The notes: generated from the letters alone by a model not told the origin. A stretch of 64,000 nt of DNA from Lantana camara (GCA_037501455.1 CM074856.1:21349001-21413000), one strand, 5' to 3'; shown: positions 24,365-36,225, numbered from the stretch's first letter. Made by a program: numbers and translations.

Positions 24365-26744
24365 CGGAGCTTTAACCTTGTTGAGTAGGAAGAGATGAGA
24401 GGTAAAGTGGTCCTACCGGGCGTGCCAGAAATTTGCAACTCAATTTCCGTGTTAATTAAATAATTAAACACAAGAAAATAATTACAATTAAATTTTATTG
24501 ATTTATCAAACTTTGTGAGTACAATCTCTAATTTGATTCCTCTTATTCTTTCTATAAGAATTTGCTGAAATTCGGAAGGTGTGAAACGCCTTTGTTGACT
24601 TTGGAGCTTCGGTTTTCCGTTGGATTTGATTTGCTTCTGAAAAATGTTAATTGTGGGTCTTTCGACTTGATCGCGAATTAAACGCCTTGATCTTAGTGAA
24701 CGCCGAAGAGCACACCGATGAACACCTTTGATGTTGAATTGAATTGGATTTGAATTTGTTGAGGAGCGACACCGAAATCTAGATTTGATGCTTTGATTGC
24801 GGATTGAAAGTCTCGAGTTGTTATTGACTTTCCCGAAGAACACCGAAGAACATGCTTGGGGCACCTTCGAAGTTGATTTGAGAAAAAACGCCGGATTTAC
24901 GGACTTGACGCCTTGTTGCGGAACGGACTCTTCGATTTGTAGACTTCCACGAAGAATGCGAAGAATGCCTTAAATCTTGCTTTGATCAACTTGAATTTGA
25001 CTTGAGTTCGTTAAGGAGAGCAACGCCGAAACACTATTTTGATTCTTCGATGCCGGATTGAACGCCGAAGATGTTGAGTTCAGCGAAGAACGCCGTTGAA
25101 GATGCCGAAGAATGCCGAGGATGCTGAAGAACACCGAAGAACTTCTTTCTCCTTGCTTTGTGGCTTGCTCATTCGTATCTCCGACTTGTGTGAGTCGTGA
25201 TTTTTGGCTTAGAGAATGCCTCTATTTATAGGTGTAGGAGAGGCAAATCTTTCCATAACCACCAAGAGATGACTTCACTCTGATTGGTCCTCGTCGATTT
25301 TGTGATCTTTTTTCATAAACCAAAAGATATGATTTAATTTCCAAAATATCACATTTGACCTTCTTTATTTTGCTTGATTTGATTTTATTGCCAAATTTTG
25401 AATTTCGACACATTTAATATATTTTAAAATATCAATTAATTAACTATTTAATTCTTAGGAATATTATTTGCTTTAATTCCTAAAATTAAAATAGAAAATC
25501 TTTTATTTTTAATATTTAATATATATTCATTTCCACGTGTCGTAATTTTATTGGCCATAAATTTTAACCTTCTACAGCATCATCATGCTGCTTGAATACG
25601 GGATGCTTATACTTTGAATCCACTCATCACCCGATATAAACACACCCATCGTATATTTCTCGACCTCATTGGGCTTCTGCCCTCGCATTCCAACCACACC
25701 TCCGATGGAATGATGTCATCCAAATAAGACTCCCTTACTTGGCCTACCCAAGTACGCTTTGATCGGAAGACTTTTGTTGCTTCATCCCGGTCACCCCGGT
25801 CAAGGTGCAATCCTGGTTGATGAATCCAGAATTGTGGTTAACTTTAGAGCTTTGCCTGTCTTGGGCCGTGAAAGTGGTTATGGACCTCGGGACACGCGAG
25901 TAAATGTTGTACGATTGGAATACAACCGTAATATGATGTCAATCGTACCATAAATGGTGTACTCGCAGTAGAACTGCTATATGTCTTTGGTGTATAGAGT
26001 GTCTTAATAGCCGAGGGATGTGCATTGGACTGGTCGGACTTACTCATCACTGCCATTGCCTGAGGAGCCTCTCTTGCTGTGTTCTCGAAGTGAGGAATTT
26101 GGCAATGAATCCGTCTCCATAAATAGCTAATTAATGAAACATGAAAACAAAAAATGTGGCAGCATAGGGAAGGATGTGTCACGCCCTGTTTCCGAACTGC
26201 AACACGGAAGTGTCCTGAGCCCCAAAAAACTCAAGGACATTAAGCCTCGATAAACAGCGCGACTAAGTCCAAAATGGTAATATTTGAATTAAGTCCTCAA
26301 AATAGTGCAGCGGAGAAATCCTAGCTATTACACATCTAAAATCATAGTCTCAAACATAACTCAATCCTAACTGTTCTTGAGAATATGTAAGAACATAAAT
26401 AGAAATCTCTAATCTACTTGAAGAGTTGGGGTGTATCAGCCCCAAGATCATTCCTTCTCGTCATTCTCTAACTTATTCTCTGCAAAACATTGTTAGGTTG
26501 GTATGAGTGGCACTTGCTTAGTAAGTGATCTCTTGACCTTCTATCGGATTTGAGCACGTTACAATATATATATCATCACAAGCAATTTTGAACAATAGCA
26601 TATTTCTCTAATAACTTTTCAAATACCTTAGGACATAAAATAACATACTGAACACATAAAGTCACTTAAATTTATGCTCATGAACTTTCGGTTCCTAATT
26701 GGCTTAACTTGATCAAGTCCTAACTACGACCCCGTTAGGTGGGT

Positions 26745-27035
26745 TTAGAATTGCTACTGTCACTCCCATAGCCGGGTCATATGGTGCTACTGCCACTCCT
26801 ATAGCCGGGTCAGAACAATAATGCCACTGCAACACCCGTGGCTGGGTCAGAACAATGATGCTACTGTCACTCCCGTAGCCGGGTCAATAATGCCACTGTA
26901 ACACCCGTGGCCGGGTTGGAACAATAATGCCAATGTAACACCCCAGTAGCCGATTCAGAATAATGCCACTGTCACTCCCGTAGCTGGATCAGAATAATAA
27001 TGCTACTGTCACTCCAGTAGCCGGTTCAGAACAAT
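26745..27035. repeat. Minisatellite of about eight 30-37 bp units
   Basis: Units resemble GCTACTGTCACTCCCGTAGC followed by CGGGTCAGAACAATAAT, with alternating CACTCCCGTAGCC and AACACCCGTGGCC versions. It lies inside the LTR remnant. Confidence 0.75.
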
Positions 27036-27707
27036 AATTCGAAACTAGTTCCTGCCAATTTTTTTTCAAATAGTTCAAAGCATAAGACCTACTTAGCACA
27101 GAAACATAACAACAAAGATCTTGTATTCATACCATAAGCGTAAAAAACGACTTCATATTTAGTTCACATAAAGACAGTCACACATACCATGCTCAAATCC
27201 TAATTTTATATAACGAAACTACTTTTTAGAATAAGACATACAATTTTTTATAAAATAGGTTTAGGAAAATATAGAAGGAAGAAACCACTTACCTTAAATC
27301 CGATGACTTCTAAATATCCTAACGATCTCGAGAGTGGAGCTCTAATTCCGATCGGTCGAATCTAATCATCAAATAATTATAAGTTATAATAATAAAACTT
27401 ATTTCTAGGACCAATTATATCCCCAAATAATAATAATAATAATAATTGTTATTACTATTATACCACATAACTATTGATACTATGAATTACTACACTACAA
27501 TCCTACTGCACAAATTAAACCATGAATTAATCTTAACTAAGAAAAATTGTCCCATCACGCCACAATGCAACCCACTACAATTGATGTTAAGAAAACATAA
27601 AATATTAGATTGAATGGTCGGATATGCATTCTTAATTTCAAGATATAATTTTTTTTTAAAAAAAATACGGTGACCTTCGATTATATAATTATGAAGGATT
27701 CCAAAAT

Positions 27708-28575
27708 GGGATAATTACAATTTTGGTCATCCAACTATACGACTTATTCCCTTTTGGTCCTCCACTTTCCAATTTGACAATTATGGTCACTGAACTACCA
27801 CTTTTTTTACACATTTGGTCCCGCCGTCAATTTTTCCGTTAAATGTAACGGAAATTACTGTTTTAGGGGAATTTTGGCGCCGTTTTTTGCGTTTTCCCTC
27901 ATTTCTTCCCCTTGTTACGACTGTGAAGTTCTCCAAGGTGAGTATGTCAAGCGGATCCATTGCATGGAGTACACAAAGGCAAAATTTCCCCATTGAGCGA
28001 GTTTTTTTGCATATCATGCATTTAATTTTCCGTTAAATGAGATCTGAAGAGAGAGGACTCTGTTTAATCCACCTCCTCGTCGCATGTGCCAACCATGTTG
28101 CTTCCGGAAGCATAGAAAATGCTAACATCGTTGATTTGAGTACATTTCACACCTTCCCTCTCCCAATGGCGACACAATGCAGAGAATCGCAGCTTATTTC
28201 ACAGAAGCACCTGCAGATCGCATGCTTAAAGGATGACCCGGATTGCACAAAGCCCTGAACTCAACCAAAATAGCCTCAATTCATGATGAGATGCTGGCAC
28301 AGAAACTATTTTTCGAGTTCTGTCCCTTTTTGAAGCTTTCACATGTGATTACAAATCAGGATAAACAACAAGGGGAAGAAATGAGGGAAAACGCAGAAAA
28401 CGGCGCCAAAATTCGCCTGAAACAGTAATTTCCGTTACATTTAACGGAAAAATTGACGGCGGGACCAAATGTGTAAAAAAAGTGGTAGTTCAGTGACCAT
28501 AATTGTCAAATTGGAAAGTGGGGGGCCAAAAGGGAATAAGTCGCATAGTTGGATGACCAAAATTGTAATTATCCC
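27708..28575. mobile_element. Pack-MULE (Mutator-like, long TIRs) with 10-bp TSD ATTCCAAAAT
   Basis: Arms 27708-27917 and 28367-28575 are inverted repeats of about 210 bp with only a few differences by eye, beginning GGGATAATTACAATTTTGGT. The identical 10-bp duplications ATTCCAAAAT (27698-27707 and 28576-28585) fit a Mutator-like insertion. The 450-bp centre contains a fragment of a GRAS-family gene rather than transposase, which makes this a Pack-MULE. Confidence 0.85.
28040..28361 (+). pseudogene. Captured SCL3-like GRAS gene fragment inside the Pack-MULE
   Basis: The plus strand reads RSEERGLCLIHLLVACANHV, then ASGSIENANI; after a frameshift GDTMQRIAAYFTEAPADRML; then, after a TGA in place of Trp, PGLHKALNSTKIASI, QKLFFEFCPFLKLSHVITNQ. 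This matches the start of the GRAS domain of SCARECROW-LIKE 3, a nuclear regulator in gibberellin and root signalling. The fragment stops at the TIR border. One frameshift and one nonsense change make a protein unlikely; small RNA against the parent gene is a possible effect (inference). Confidence 0.85.
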
Positions 28576-29165
28576 ATTCCAAAATTCAATAAATATATTT
28601 GCCAACCTTCTGTAAATTTTGTGCGATATTGGGTGAATAGGATCTAGGGGTTTAACAAGTATTAATCCAATTGATTATCCATAATACACCTAATTTAATC
28701 CGGTCACAAATGATTGGACATCAATCCTTGTTTCTTTTTCGTCAATGGTTTCTTCTATCTACACATTCGACCGATTTCTTCAATTGATGATATTTCTTTC
28801 TCCTTCCTGCTTAGTCATCTGAGTTCTATTCTACCGAACTTTTCTATCGACATCTTTTCTCTCTCTCTTTCTCCTGATAGAATGATACGATATCTCAGCA
28901 GAATTCTGATAACTACGAACATCTTAATAGAGTTGTTGTAAGTCAGTTTTCACTAGAATCCTACTTTCCCATTACTCTAAATACGGTTAATACTAGTCTT
29001 ATCTATTAGTATCAATTTATTATCGTAAAAAGGTAAAATATTTACTTTAGTATCTATTCTTGCTATGGTAGTAGGGTCACTTTTAAGCTTCAGTTGAAAA
29101 TAAATTGAAATAGCAGTCGCTGCTACCATAAAAAACAAGCAGACCCCAGTAATAACGTTACTCAT

Positions 29166-29845
29166 CTTTATATTCTTTCAAATTGAGGAAAATATTCAGT
29201 GGGGTATTTATACAGGAAAATAAAGGAACGATGTAAATGTTGTAAAAGGTGGAGCCTTATTTACCTATAAATACCCCAACTTCAAAAGTGTGTAAGGGTC
29301 TACGAGATACGTATTATATAAGTCCACAAGCAAATGTTTCTTAATAGACAATAACATTATCCTAATGTTGCTGAATGTGAGTCATGGAAGACAATCACGA
29401 GCAGGTGCGATGGGTGTGAAGGAGCATAACTTATAATACTATAAATTCATTCCCAGTTAATTAAACTTTTGCAGCACATACTTTCAGAAATAGTATTCAA
29501 TCTTAATAGAATAGAAATTGATGAATTATAGGTATTTCCATATAATTTGGATGACTCTATCCAAAAAAATATATATTTGCATGTCAAACAAATATTCGAT
29601 TTGAAAAACATCCAATACTAGAAAATTTCATGCATTTTTCTTTAATATAATATTAAAATTTAGACGTGCACTTTTCTAATCTTGTTTTTCTTTTTTAATC
29701 CTATGATCCGTTGGAATTCAATAAGATTAATGAAAAATAGAATCAAATTTATCAATATATACATCGATTTCTCAACTTTCGCTGAGTAAATTTGAATTGA
29801 AAAATGTATAATAGTTGAACACCAACTTAAGAATTCCTAATTAAT
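29166..29845 (-). promoter_or_regulatory. Conserved PME spacer upstream of copy 8
   Basis: Array spacer between copies 8 and 9 with TATTTATAC and CCTATAAATACC elements near the copy 8 start. No coding content. Confidence 0.45.
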
Positions 29846-31974
29846 CTATGAATGCATCATCAAGCCACTTGAATACGGGATGCCTGTACTTGGAATCCAC
29901 TCATCACCCGATATAAACACACCCACAGTATATTTCTCGACCTCATTGGGCTAATTGACACTCTTCCATCCCCGTAGAACTAACTCGTCCGGAGGTGGAT
30001 GATCCCGATCCTCGACTATTGTACTCAATGAACATCAAAGTTGTACTAGTTCTACCCTCCCATTCCAACCACCCGTTCGGCGGAATGATGTCATCCAAAT
30101 AAGACTCCATCATAACTACAGTGGAGTAATTTGACCTAGGCCTGCCCAAGTATGCTTTGATCGAAAGACTTTTGTTGCTTCATCCCGTTCACCACGGTCA
30201 AGGTGCAATTTCGATTAGCGAATCCAGAATTGTGGTTAACTTTAGAGCTTTGCCTGTCTTGCGCCGTGAAAATGGTTACGGACCTCGAGACACACGAGTA
30301 AATGTTACATGATTGGAATTCAGCCGCAACAACTCTAAATATGATGTCAATGGTACCATAAATAGTGCACTCGCAGTAGAACTACTATATGTCTTTGGTG
30401 TGTAGAGTGTCTTGATAGCCGAGGGATGTGCATTTGTAAAATACGGACTGGTCGGACTTACTCATCACTGCCACAACTTGAGAACCCTCTCCTGCTGTGT
30501 TCTTGAAAGTGAGGAATTTGGCAATGAATCCGTCTCCATAAATAGCTAATTAATGAAATAAGAAAATAGAAAATGTGGCAGCATCAGAAAGGATGTAAAT
30601 TGAAAAAAAGAAAAAATATTTATACAAATGTTGATACTTACCGATTGTGGCGGTATAAAAGGTGGTGAACTCAAGAGATCGACGGTTCCATGAGATCTTT
30701 GTCGTGGGCGATCAGTCTCCAATAAGTGTAATATTGGTTTTGTTTTGTAACATCTCATTTTTTCGGTCGTACAGGTACGTCATAACGAGAGTGTTTTGTG
30801 CGCATTTAAATTATTTAATTATGTAATTATATGTCTATTATAATGTTTAAATGATATTCTTGAATTTATTTGAATTATTTGTTAAGTATATGTTTGAGTA
30901 TTTGAACGTTTTGCCCCCCTTTTGATCCCGTTTTTAATCCGTTTGACCCTGTATTTGTTTTCAATTTTTGTGACTACATGATATGCATGAATTATATATG
31001 TTATGAACTTGTTTACATACTCGTTTTATGTTTTTGAGTTCGTTTGATAGGGTTCTTAAACTGTTTTTTTTTTTGTTGAGGGACTCAAGGGCCTAACTCG
31101 TTTTAGCTTGCCTTTGGTTCCGGAAGGCGTAACTCGAGCTAGGGAATTCAGATTCAAATTCCAGAAGTGGTGCTGGACTTATAACAAAGATATAGAGCTA
31201 ATGAACCTAACTTTGTATTTGTCTAAGCCCATTTGAACCCCCGAATTTTGCCCGAACTGAGCCTCGCGTGCGTTTTGACCACCTTTCACTAATATGGCCG
31301 TAACTTGATCAATACTTGACCAAATTGCCTCATTTTTTAACCCAAATCTTCCTTATTCACTCCTCTCTCACCCAGACCTCTGCCATTTTATCCCACACTT
31401 AGGAGAAAAGAGAAAAAAGAAGCAGCAAACCGAGAGAGAAGGAGAAGAGAAATCTATACTATTTACTTTGCCAATTTCAAGCACAATACTCCATCATTTC
31501 ACCTCAAATTTGAAAGGTAAGTCCATGGTTTTGTTCTCCATCTTTCTCTCTTTCTTTTCAGTGCTTATTTGTTGAATTTCTTGGAAGATTAAGCATGATA
31601 TGATCAATGGAATGAATAGTGAGGGTTAGAGACATTTTGATGAATTCTTGCATATCTTTGATCCATTTCTTGATTTGAAGTTGAATATGTGATCTAAGTG
31701 ACTCCTATGTTTCATTTATAAGCATGGATTTCATGGAAATTGAGTGTATATAGAACCCACCATTAGAGTTTTGAAGAACATGAATAGTATGTTTGATTCT
31801 TGCAAGTTTGTGAACTTCTTTGATGTTCCTTGGTATTTTTCGATTCTTAGCTCGTTTTTAAGTGTTATATTGATGCCTAAGACCCTTCTCTTGTTTCCCT
31901 TACTCTGTGTAGGTTTGGGTGTGGTTTTGTGTGTGTTTTGCAAGTGGAAGTTCGAAGAAGACAAAGTCTGGGCC

Positions 31975-32100
31975 CGTTAATGCCCGTTAGTGCACTTGTG
32001 CACAAAACGGGGATAACGGCCGTCAGTGGCTCCCCTGAGCCACTAACCTTACAAACGGCCATTTGTGGCTGGGGGCTAACGGTCGTTAGTCACCCCTGGT
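31975..32100. repeat. Palindrome cluster in the solo LTR
   Basis: Contains AGTGGCTCccctGAGCCACT, GTGCACttGTGCAC, and several AACGGCCGT-like words in about 125 bases. The GC content is well above that of the rest of the LTR. Confidence 0.65.
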
Positions 32101-32591
32101 GGTGTGCTCTTGTGTTTTGTTCGTTTCCTTGCTCGTTTCTTTCTTTTACCTCCCCGACCTTGTTCCTTGTGTGTTGTATGCTTGTTTATATGTATGTATG
32201 GTTGTGTTATGACTTGTTTATGTATGTCTTTGATATGTTATGTGCTTATTTGACGAGTTATGAGCTTAATTAATGTGCCGATGTTATGATAACATGCTAT
32301 TTGCTCAGATATGCCTAAGTTTGAACCTATGTGATGTGCATTGCATCATAAGCATCCATTTGCATTTGTCGAGCGTCTAAGTGGTTCACATTGAGTCTAA
32401 GTATGTTTTTCATTCTTTGTTTTATCTTTAGGATCTTTTCGTTGGTGACAAGGAAGTTCGGTGAGCGTTCTTTTGGTCTCTTTTATTTCCTCTTCGTCGC
32501 AAGGTGAGGTTTTTTTTCTTTTAGTTAATGCGACCTATAACCCTACGTGAATTTTGAAGCTCGCATGTGACTTATCTATCTATCTATCTAT

Positions 32592-32592
<1 letters not shown>

Positions 32593-32628
<36 letters not shown>
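32593..32628. repeat. (AT)n microsatellite
   Basis: A run of alternating TA, preceded by four CTAT repeats, inside the solo LTR. Confidence 0.9.
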
Positions 32629-32630
<2 letters not shown>

Positions 32631-33949
32631 TATAGATACGTGTTTGATATGTATTTTGTGGGAATTGGCCCTTTTGTTATGAAACTTTTGAAAAACACTT
32701 TTATATATAAGTAAGTTGTATTTTCGTTTGTTTGTTTTGACAAAAGAGTTGGTGTGCGTGTGTCTTTGAAACTAGCGAGTTATGACTTTAAAAGATAAGT
32801 CTGATTTTGAAATTTAGAACTTTAGAACTTTGAATTTTCAAACAATTTGAGCTGGGCCCCGGAGATTTATGCAAAGGAGCCCCGGGACGGTGTTGGGCCG
32901 TCGGGTTACTCCCGAGTATGATCTTTACTTAAAGGATCAACCCGGAACCCACTAGGAGGTTTGGTGGGGGATGGAATCCTCGGGCATGAGCGTCATGAAA
33001 CTCACGACCCATATAGTATGAATGATGGTTAGGGTAGGATCCACCCTTCCATCACCCGGAGAAGAGGTATGTGTGTTTGAATTATGTTTTTTGTTTGAAT
33101 TTTGATATGAACGGAGTTAGGTGGTTTGAAGCTCGTACTCGCCGAGTTGTGTGATTTAGATTCTGAACTTAGTTCGTGAAACGGGAGTGGATTTCTAATT
33201 TATAAAATTTGGTGATTTTGGCCTTCAGCCTGAACCTTTTTCTATATCTATTATCACGGGATAAAATGTTTTAGATAGCAAAAACTACGCCCCGGTTCAT
33301 GAGCTTTTATGAATTTGAATATGCTCTGTTTTATGTATATATACGTGTGAGTGTGTTAGCCCCCTCACCAGTCTTTAGGACTGACCCCTCCTCGTTGTCT
33401 TCTTTTTCCCCTTTGTTTCTTGAGTTTGCAGGTGTAAGATTCGGTTTGAGCTAGGGGGTGGTTTTCTTTTTGAGTTGTTCGAGTCTTAGTTCGGGTCTTT
33501 TGCATAATGCATATATACCTTTCTGCTTTGGTATTATGTATAAGTTTGAATATGTATATGATTTCGAACTTATGAATTTGTAAAATTTATTTGGCCCAGG
33601 ATGGGCATGTTTGTATATCATGTATTTATTTGAATTAGTTGGATTTTATATGCATGCTTGTTGATCCTGTTGCTTCCGCATGTCTTATGATTTTGTTGCG
33701 CACTCTGAATTAAAGTCTAGACCGCCTAGCTTAGGTGTGATTTTGTTTGTCACCCGTTCACCGTAGCTTGATGCATGTACGGAGTCTCTATTTCGTCAGA
33801 CGTATCAGGTTATAACGCAGTGCTACATGCTCTGCGCTCCGGGGTGCTTCATGTTTGGTCAGACTCTACACGCTCCTGTTAAAAGCCGGCCTCCACATGG
33901 ATGTAGTATCTCGTGGGGTTGTATACGGGAGCAGCCAGTATGGCATCCA

Positions 33950-35010
33950 TGTAGCACCCCAAACGATGGGCACCACATCCCCTGCACTAGAATCCGACAC
34001 GTGTACTGAAATGGAGAGTCCGCACACGCATCAAACAATAGCAAATGAGAGATAAACAAAACACACACCTAAGGTAGGTGGACTAGACACTCAATCAGAG
34101 TGCATAACATAACAAGAATATAGCGGAATCTATTAAAACAATTCCTAACATTTTACCCAAGACCAAAATATATACCATAATAAGTAAGTGTGAGCATAAT
34201 AGATCCATATACATACATACAATGCCCAACCGGGGCCAAAATTATCTAAATGTTTCGAAATATTCATAATACATCATTCAGAATTCGTAAATATAAAACA
34301 TAAACCACTACATATGCAAATGTAGGCTCGAGCTATGCCACAAGTAAGACACTACGACAAACTTGCAGCCTAGCTCAACTCTGACGGTACCTGCAACTCA
34401 TAAAAAAGGAAAAAAGAGAAACAACAATGAGGGTTAGTCCTAATGACTAGTAAGGGGGCTAACACACGCACCCATAATACGTATAGAACAAAACACTTAT
34501 CAAAATTCAAAGAGATCCATGAACCGGGAATGGTTTTTGCAAGCTAAAGCATTTCTCATGGTAATAGATATATATACTTAAAAGAAGTTAAGGGCCATAG
34601 GCCAAAATAACCCATTTTAAGTAATTAGAAGTCCATTCCCGTTTCATAGATTCATTCAAAGACATACTAACTTGGTGAGTACGAGTTTTCCTTCTAAACT
34701 TCTCTTATTCAAAGACATAAACAATAATCGAAATCCGAATTCATAAACCAACCACACTCCGGGTGATAGAAGGGTAGCAAGCCCTAACTATAGGTCAAAG
34801 TCACACAAATCAAGGCTTAATCACATCCTTGAAACCTTCGACGGTTGCTTCCGCTGGCTCAAGAGAACCACCCTTCCTCAACCTCCTATGGTTAGGTGAG
34901 AACTCTCAAAGGAAAGTGTTGATGGGAGAGCTCGGTGACCCCAAGTCCGTCCCGAGATACCATGTCACTCTCCGGGGCCCAAATCAAATCAAGTTCAAAG
35001 TCATATTTGT
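33950..35010 (-). mobile_element. Truncated inverted LTR of the same family as the solo LTR
   Basis: Begins TGTAGCACCCCAAACGATGG. Its reverse complement follows the last part of the solo LTR (shared blocks around CACTCTGA, CTTAGGTGTG and GGGGTGCTACA). It runs about 1.06 kb, then breaks near 35010. Only about 98 bp of PME sequence separate it from the solo LTR. Confidence 0.6.
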
Positions 35011-35360
35011 GATGCCCTGTGTTTTCGTCGTATAGGTATGCTCGCCACACGTGTGAGTTCTTGAGAGTCAGAATTATTTGTTGATTTATTTGAACTATGT
35101 GCCTATGTGAATTATTTGAAATATGTGATTTAATTGACTTATGTGAATACTTTAATTGTATTTACATTCATTTCATTTCATAACATATACATATTTCACA
35201 AAACAAATTCGTTTAATAAGCATTTCATATTTTCTAACTTATATATATATATACTAAAACTATTTTGTAAAATAGTAACATTACATATATTTCATACATA
35301 CACTTATATGAATATACGTACTTATATAGATATACATACACATCATATACATTTCATACC

Positions 35361-35515
35361 TATGATGCACGGATACGGACACGGCGACACGGACACGACA
35401 CGACACGACACGGATACGACGACACGGATTTTTTCTTGAATTTCCCACGTGAGGAGTGTCGGATACGGTGTCCGACACGACAAAATGATATTTTTAGAAG
35501 TGTCCGTGCATCATA
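35361..35515. mobile_element. MITE-like element of 155 bp with 13-bp TIRs
   Basis: Terminal inverted repeats TATGATGCACGGA (35361-35373) and TCCGTGCATCATA (35503-35515) enclose GACACGACACGAC repeats and a GTGTCGG/CCGACAC pair. TTCATAC occurs on both sides close to the ends, but the exact target duplication is uncertain. Confidence 0.6.
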
Positions 35516-36225
35516 ACTTCATACACACATCTCATATTATAAAATGAAGTATATGTACTTATATACATATTATATATCATAATACCTTCTATTACACTTT
35601 ATACATACATATACATACAAATATATCATATATTATTATATATATATACACACAGACACAAGAACCCATGCACTATTCATCTTCATCTCTAACACAAACA
35701 CTAACACACACATTTTCTCTCAACCTCTCCACACACACATACCTCCATCGAGCCAAGCAAGGGGAAGAGAAGGAGGAGCCAAGCCATCATCTTCGTAAAC
35801 TTCATCATCTCCATCATTTTATTCCTCCATTCCTTCATTTCATTTCATTTCAAGGTTTGTGTATATATATGTGTGTGTGTGTGTGTGTGTACAAGTGTGT
35901 AATGTGTTGGAGATTTCCTAATATAAGTATGAATTCTTATTCCTAAGCATGTGTATGTGTTTATAGATGATAATCCTTTGAATTTATGGCTTGAAACCTT
36001 GGTTGTTGATGAATTTAATGAACTTGTATTAAATGAGGGTTTGATGAATAGTGGTGCTTGAATCTTGATGTAAATGTGTGTTTTATGAAGTCGAGTTGGG
36101 ATATTATGTATCTATTGAAGTGTTGAGCATGTTGTGACTACATTTTGCAACTTAGTTGTTGTTTGAGTTGGTTTTTGTGTTGTTGTTCGTGCTGCCCTGT
36201 TTTTCCTTCGCAGTTTTCGTGACTG

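Larger units (their letters stand above)
21357..25576 (-). mobile_element. Non-autonomous Ty3/gypsy element with gag only, both LTRs and TSD GCATC
   Basis: Two LTRs (21357-22498 and 24434-25576, about 1.14 kb; TGTAACTC and TGCAACTC starts, CTTCTACA ends) flank 1935 bp. The target duplication GCATC is at 21352-21356 and 25577-25581. Transcription is on the minus strand. The primer-binding site follows the right LTR (TGGCACGCCCGGTAGGACC on the minus strand), and the purine tract GAGGGGGCAT precedes the left LTR. No protease, reverse transcriptase or integrase is present, so movement would need a partner element. It inserted in the last codons of PME copy 8. Confidence 0.88.
26177..29054 (-). 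mobile_element. Chromovirus-like LTR remnant hosting a Pack-MULE
   Basis: Starts with TGTCACGCCCTG inside the copy 8 intron and holds the tandem CACTCCCGTAGCCGGGTCA repeats typical of long plant gypsy LTRs. No matching end or target duplication was found, and the right part (28586-29054) shows no recognisable LTR end. It is treated as a truncated LTR of uncertain family. Confidence 0.45.
25577..29165 (-). pseudogene. PME pseudogene copy 8, split and internally deleted
   Basis: The 3' part is 25577-26176, with deletions in the LGRPW and downstream regions. The 5' end is 29055-29165 (ATG 29165-29163, MSNVITGVCLFFMVAATAIS). An LTR remnant with a Pack-MULE lies between, and most of exon 1 is lost. 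The shared TAG after TKDI is present. Confidence 0.75.
30746..33851 (+). mobile_element. Solo LTR of a chromovirus-like gypsy element, TSD TGTTT
   Basis: 3106 bp from TGTAACATCTCA to CCGGGGTGCTTCA, flanked by perfect 5-bp duplications TGTTT (30741-30745 and 33852-33856). Splicing the LTR and one TGTTT out restores the PME exon sequence. No internal region is present. Inside are a palindromic stretch (31975-32100) and an (AT)n run (32593-32628). Confidence 0.88.
8987..33949 (-). repeat. Tandem array of nine pectin methylesterase pseudogene copies
   Basis: Nine head-to-tail minus-strand copies of a PME gene alternate with a conserved spacer of about 680 bp. Intervals between gene ends in copies 4 to 7 are 1869, 1846 and 1854 bp. 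Each full unit has an N-terminal anchor exon, a short intron of about 115 bp, and a C-terminal exon. All copies with the relevant part of exon 1 share TGA in place of a Trp codon (GTCTGACCAAAC). All but copy 4 have a stop after the QDTLYTKDI segment. The motif GTVDFVFG of the intact gene reads GTIDIIFR here. Copies 7-9 are broken by transposons; copies 1-6 are not. Confidence 0.85.
29846..33949 (-). pseudogene. PME pseudogene copy 9, split by a solo LTR and cut by a second LTR
   Basis: 29846-30740 carries exon 2, the short intron and the end of exon 1. 33857-33949 carries a further piece of exon 1 (RYYIHVEAG region with the shared TGA). The start of exon 1 was not found anywhere to the right. 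Two adjacent stops follow TKDI (ATATAGTAG). Confidence 0.75.
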
